64,000 nt of DNA from the NCBI RefSeq assembly GCF_018326265.1, contig NZ_AP023360.1, positions 3,897,501 through 3,961,500 on the forward strand, given 5' to 3'. The stretch comes from Catellatospora sp. IY07-71. GTDB taxonomy: Bacteria; Actinomycetota; Actinomycetes; Mycobacteriales; Micromonosporaceae. How positions within the stretch are numbered: the stretch's first letter is position 1; each line of letters begins with the position of its first letter. Below the pieces are notes generated by a model, which was given only the letters and a program-made list of their open reading frames with translations, ran no database searches and was not told where the DNA came from. This document shows, in pieces, positions 60,739 through 64,000 of the stretch. Made by a program: the position numbers and the translations under genes.

Positions 60739-63700
60739 TCAGGAGGGTTCGCCCACCGCCGTGCGCCGGGCCGCGCGCAGCGCCTCGGTCGTGCGCGGGG
60801 TGCGCCGGGGCAGGCCCAGCTCCGCGTACGCCTCCGCGACCACCTCGTCCTCGGTCCGGTTCAGGCCGTCGCTCTCGATCCAGCGCACCAGCTCGACCAG
60901 CGACTCCTGCGGCACGTCCGTGATCTTCTCGGCGGCGGGCAGCGCCGGGCGCGTGCCGGTGCGCTGCCGGGCCGAGGGCAGCCGCAGCGTCACCCCGTCG
61001 GCGACGGTGTCCGGCAGCAGGTCCGCCGCCGACGACACGGCCAGGTCGTACACAGCCCGCGCCTTGGCGATCTCGACCTCGCGCTGCCGGGTCCAGTCGG
61101 TCGACCAGATCCGGTGGAAGCGCCAGCCGAGCCGCTCCAGGTGCTGCTGGCGCAGCCGGTCGCGGTCGCGCACGGTCGGCGAGGAGTGATAGGACGGGCC
61201 GTCGGCCTCGATGGCGAGCACCAGCCGGTGCGGGTCGTCCGGGTGGGTGGCCGCGAAGTCGATCCGGTGCCCGCCGACGCCGTGCCGCACCACCAGCGGG
61301 ATGCCCGCGGCGGTGAGCCGGGCCAGCACGTCCGCCTCGAACGCGCTCAGCGCCGGGGCGCCGGTGAGGGCGGCGATCTCGCGGCGGCCGCCGGACGCGG
61401 CGTACTCCAGGAAGTCGCGCAGCATCACCGCACCCTCGGCGCGCAGCCGCTGCGGATCCATGTCCAGGTGGGTGAACGAGCTGACCACGGTCATCCGGCG
61501 GCGGGCGCGGGTGATCGCCACGTTGAGCCGGCGGTGCCCGCCCTTGGTGTTCAGCGGGCCGAAGCGGTAGAGCATGCGCCCGTCCAGGCCCTTCGGGTAG
61601 CCGATGGTCAGGATCACCGCGTCGCGCTCGTCGCCCTGCACCCGCTCGATGTTCTTCACGAAGAACGGCTCGTGCCCGTTCTCGGAGAAGTACGGCTCCA
61701 GGTCCGGCCGCTGGACCAGCGCGCGGCGCAGCGCCGCGTCCACCCGCTCGGCGTGGGTGATGCCCATGGTGATCACGCCCAGCGACTCGGCGGGCCGCTG
61801 CTGCGCGTGCGCCAGAATCAGCTCCACCACCCGGCGCACCTCCGCGCCGCCGCTCTCCACCGACGCCTCCGGGTCGGCCTCGCCGGACACCAGCACGTGG
61901 CTGATGCAGTCGGCCGCGTCCGCGCCCGGGAACGTGGTCAGCGCGTTGCCGCTCGGGCTGTACACGTGCCGGTCCGAGAACGCGATCAGCCGCTCGTCCC
62001 GGCTGCGGTAGTGCCAGGCCAGGTGGCGCACCTGCGGCAGCGGCAGGGTGTGCGCGAACGCCTGCAGCAGCGACTCGACGTCGTCGCCGAGCGCGGTCCC
62101 GTCGTCGGGCACCCCGTCGCCGTCGGTGTCGCCGCGCTGGAAGAAGTTCGTCGGCGGCAGCTGGTGCTCGTCGCCCGCCACGACGACCTGGCGGCCGCGC
62201 ATGATGGCGGGCACGCCGTCCACCGGCTCGACCTGGCTGGCCTCGTCGAAGATGACCACGTCGAACAGCACCCGGGCCGGCAGCACCTGGCTGACCAGCA
62301 GCGGGCTCATCGCCCAGCACGGCTTGAGCGCGGTCAGCGCCTCCGGGGCCTGCTCGAACAGGTGGCGTACGGGCAGGTGCCGAGCCTTCTTCGCGGCCTC
62401 CCGGCGGACCAGCTGCTGCTGGTCGGGGAACTCGTCGAGCACCGCCATCAGGTTGCGGGCGGCCAGGTGGCGTACCCGCTGCGCGGCGGCGGTGATGTGC
62501 GCGGCGTCGGCGGTGTGGAACTCGGCCACCGCCGCGTGCAGCGCCGCGCCGTGGAAGGTGGCCAGGTGCTCGTCGCTGAAGCGCAGGTGCTCCAGCACCG
62601 AGCTGAGCCAGGCGTGGTCGAACGCCGCGCCCGCGCGGGCCGTGTCGCCGCCCACGCCGCGCGCGGCCAGCTCGTCCAGCAGCCGCCGGGCCCGCCACTC
62701 GACCAGCGAGGCGGCCAGCTCGTTGCGCCGCGCCGTGCGCAGCAGGTCGGCCTGGTCGCCGGCCAGCGCGTCGAGCTGCCGCTGCAGCGCGTCCAGGTCG
62801 TCGGCGTCCACCGGGACGTAGCCGCGCAGCGGCTGCAGCGCGCCGGTGAACTCGGCGAACGCGGCCAGCGCCGGGGCCGTGCCCGGGTCGGTGCGCGGCG
62901 GCTGCCCGTCCAGGCTCACCACGCGCCAGCGGGCCAGCTGGTCAGCGGCGGCAACGGCCGCCTGGTGCAGCTCGGCGGTGCTCGGGCGGCCCGGCGCGAG
63001 CCAGTGCGCCCGGATGTCCTTGACCACGCGGCGGCGCTGCCAGAAGCCCATGCTCCCGCGCTGCTCGCCGGTGGCGGTCGCGGTGATCCAGGCGGGCAGG
63101 TCCGCCGCGTACGCCTGCGGGCGTAGCCGCCGCAGCGTCTCCTCCACCTCGGACAGCAGCGCGGCCATCTTCTGCGCCGAGCCCAGCGTGGCCGGGACGG
63201 CCAGCCCCAGCCGCGCGGCCAGCGCGGACAGCTGCTGCCGGGCCGGGGCCAGCGTGGTCGCGGCCTGGCCCGCCAGCGCGTACGCCAGCTGCGCCGCGGC
63301 CCGGTCGGGCACCGTGGAGCGCACCCACGCGCCCGGCCCCGGCGCCGGGTCGAACGCGCCCAGCTGGGCCAGCTCGACCACGGTCGCGCGCAGCCGCGCG
63401 GCGGCCGGGGCGTCCAGCCGGGCCAGGTCCTCGCCCGCCCAGCGCTGCGGGGTCATGTCCTCGGGCGCGATGCCCAGCAGGCGCGACTGGAGGTCGAACA
63501 CCGACAGGCCCCACGGCTCGTGCCGGGTGTGCAGCGCCGCGTGGTGGCGCGCGAGCGCGGCGCGGGAGCCGGTCAGGCTGCGGTCGGTGTCCTCGGTCGT
63601 GGGGCGGGTCTCGTGCCGGGCCCGCTGCAGCCGCGCGTCCAGGGCGCGGGCCAGCTCGCGGCGGCTGCCCTGGTCGCCGTGCAGGTTCTGCACGAGGTCG

Positions 63701-64000
63701 TCCAGGCCGACCTGGTTGAGCCGGTCCAGCACGGCGTCGATGGCGGCGCGCTTCTCGGCCACGAACAGCGCGGTGCGCCCGCGCGCGGCCAGCGCCATGA
63801 TCATGTTGGCGATGGTCTGGCTCTTGCCGGTGCCCGGCGGGCCCTTCACCACCAGGTGGTGCCCGGCCACCGCCGCGTTGACCGCGTAGCTCTGCGAGGA
63901 GTCCGCGTCCAGCACCAGGAACTCGTCGTCCGGCTCCACCCGGTCGGGCGCGTCGGCCTCCACCGGGGCCTGCGCGTACAGCTCGCTCAGCGCGCGCGGG
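60739..64000 (-). CDS. SF1 DNA/RNA helicase with C-terminal nuclease-like domain (3' part, N-terminus beyond window)
   Basis: Open to the right edge, so the start is not visible; about 1087 residues are. Walker A is GPPGTGKS, Walker B VVIFDEASQ, motif III AGDEHQLPPTNFF and motif VI VAITRARRRMTVVSSF, as in UvrD-like/AAA_11-AAA_12 helicases. The C-terminal region (LAIEADGPSYHSS then RDRDRLRQQHLERLGWRFHRIWSTDW) resembles REase-like (DUF559/Vsr type) nucleases, and a C-terminal DUF3320-like segment (ELVRWIESDGLNRTEDEVV) follows. Proteins of this layout are often found in defence-like settings. Confidence 0.85.
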   Translation of the reverse strand, partial: PRALSELYAQAPVEADAPDRVEPDDEFLVLDADSSQSYAVNAAVAGHHLVVKGPPGTGKSQTIANMIMALAARGRTALFVAEKRAAIDAVLDRLNQVGLDDLVQNLHGDQGSRRELARALDARLQRARHETRPTTEDTDRSLTGSRAALARHHAALHTRHEPWGLSVFDLQSRLLGIAPEDMTPQRWAGEDLARLDAPAAARLRATVVELAQLGAFDPAPGPGAWVRSTVPDRAAAQLAYALAGQAATTLAPARQQLSALAARLGLAVPATLGSAQKMAALLSEVEETLRRLRPQAYAADLPAWITATATGEQRGSMGFWQRRRVVKDIRAHWLAPGRPSTAELHQAAVAAADQLARWRVVSLDGQPPRTDPGTAPALAAFAEFTGALQPLRGYVPVDADDLDALQRQLDALAGDQADLLRTARRNELAASLVEWRARRLLDELAARGVGGDTARAGAAFDHAWLSSVLEHLRFSDEHLATFHGAALHAAVAEFHTADAAHITAAAQRVRHLAARNLMAVLDEFPDQQQLVRREAAKKARHLPVRHLFEQAPEALTALKPCWAMSPLLVSQVLPARVLFDVVIFDEASQVEPVDGVPAIMRGRQVVVAGDEHQLPPTNFFQRGDTDGDGVPDDGTALGDDVESLLQAFAHTLPLPQVRHLAWHYRSRDERLIAFSDRHVYSPSGNALTTFPGADAADCISHVLVSGEADPEASVESGGAEVRRVVELILAHAQQRPAESLGVITMGITHAERVDAALRRALVQRPDLEPYFSENGHEPFFVKNIERVQGDERDAVILTIGYPKGLDGRMLYRFGPLNTKGGHRRLNVAITRARRRMTVVSSFTHLDMDPQRLRAEGAVMLRDFLEYAASGGRREIAALTGAPALSAFEADVLARLTAAGIPLVVRHGVGGHRIDFAATHPDDPHRLVLAIEADGPSYHSSPTVRDRDRLRQQHLERLGWRFHRIWSTDWTRQREVEIAKARAVYDLAVSSAADLLPDTVADGVTLRLPSARQRTGTRPALPAAEKITDVPQESLVELVRWIESDGLNRTEDEVVAEAYAELGLPRRTPRTTEALRAARRTAVGEPS

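Overview
The window is very GC-rich, densely coded DNA with GTG/TTG starts, ATGA/GTGA gene overlaps, Ser-Pro linkers, many lipoproteins and typical actinomycete families. It reads as chromosome of a filamentous actinomycete. A Micromonosporaceae-type organism (Catellatospora/Micromonospora-like) is my inference from style and was not tested. I saw no rRNA, tRNA, CRISPR array, transposase or phage gene. About 54 protein genes are supported; the first and last run off the window.

Layout. 1-10.3 kb: four translationally coupled genes (large unknown protein, MoxR-type AAA+ ATPase, DUF5682-VWA protein, SWIM zinc-finger protein) that look like the actinobacterial counterpart of the E. coli yehI/L/M/P/Q locus. 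10.4-19.6 kb: small metabolic and secreted genes (NmrA-like reductase, VOC protein, SRPBCC protein, SGNH hydrolase, an HExxH membrane protein, aldo/keto reductase with its TetR neighbour, methyltransferase, lipoprotein, two secreted proteins). 19.8-28 kb: Nudix, a divergent LysR/EamA pair, a lipoprotein, a two-gene homospermidine operon (ornithine decarboxylase then homospermidine synthase) and a secreted M28 aminopeptidase. 28-40 kb: thioesterase, nucleotidyltransferase, AidB-like acyl-CoA dehydrogenase, membrane and secreted proteins, an S51-like peptidase, a secreted alpha-amylase with duplicated CBM25 modules, an HExxH protein and a Nudix. 40-50.6 kb: an RHH-ClpN protein coupled to an asparaginase-like protein, then envelope genes (class A PBP, transmembrane Ser/Thr kinase, PH-domain protein, DUF2510-like membrane protein, YihY/BrkB). 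50.6-60.7 kb: glutathione peroxidase, thiolase, double GNAT, AvtA, a DUF4236-like protein, PfkB kinase, lipoprotein, MscS channel, S66/MccF-like peptidase, an Imm51-like protein and a Nudix. 60.7-64 kb: the C-terminal part of an SF1 helicase/nuclease.

The most unusual signal is not a gene. At least four families of short palindromic elements are scattered here, each in two or three copies, and in three of the four the copies share unpaired or internal sequence as well as the arms. Most copies are intergenic, but two lie in frame inside coding sequences. A 69-bp element sits exactly at the junction of the DUF5682 and VWA parts of one protein, where related loci have two separate genes. A 40-bp palindrome lies inside a membrane protein. 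This suggests a non-autonomous palindromic element system that can build peptide linkers and perhaps fuse genes.

Start sites, functions and element boundaries are read by eye; no database search or alignment was run.
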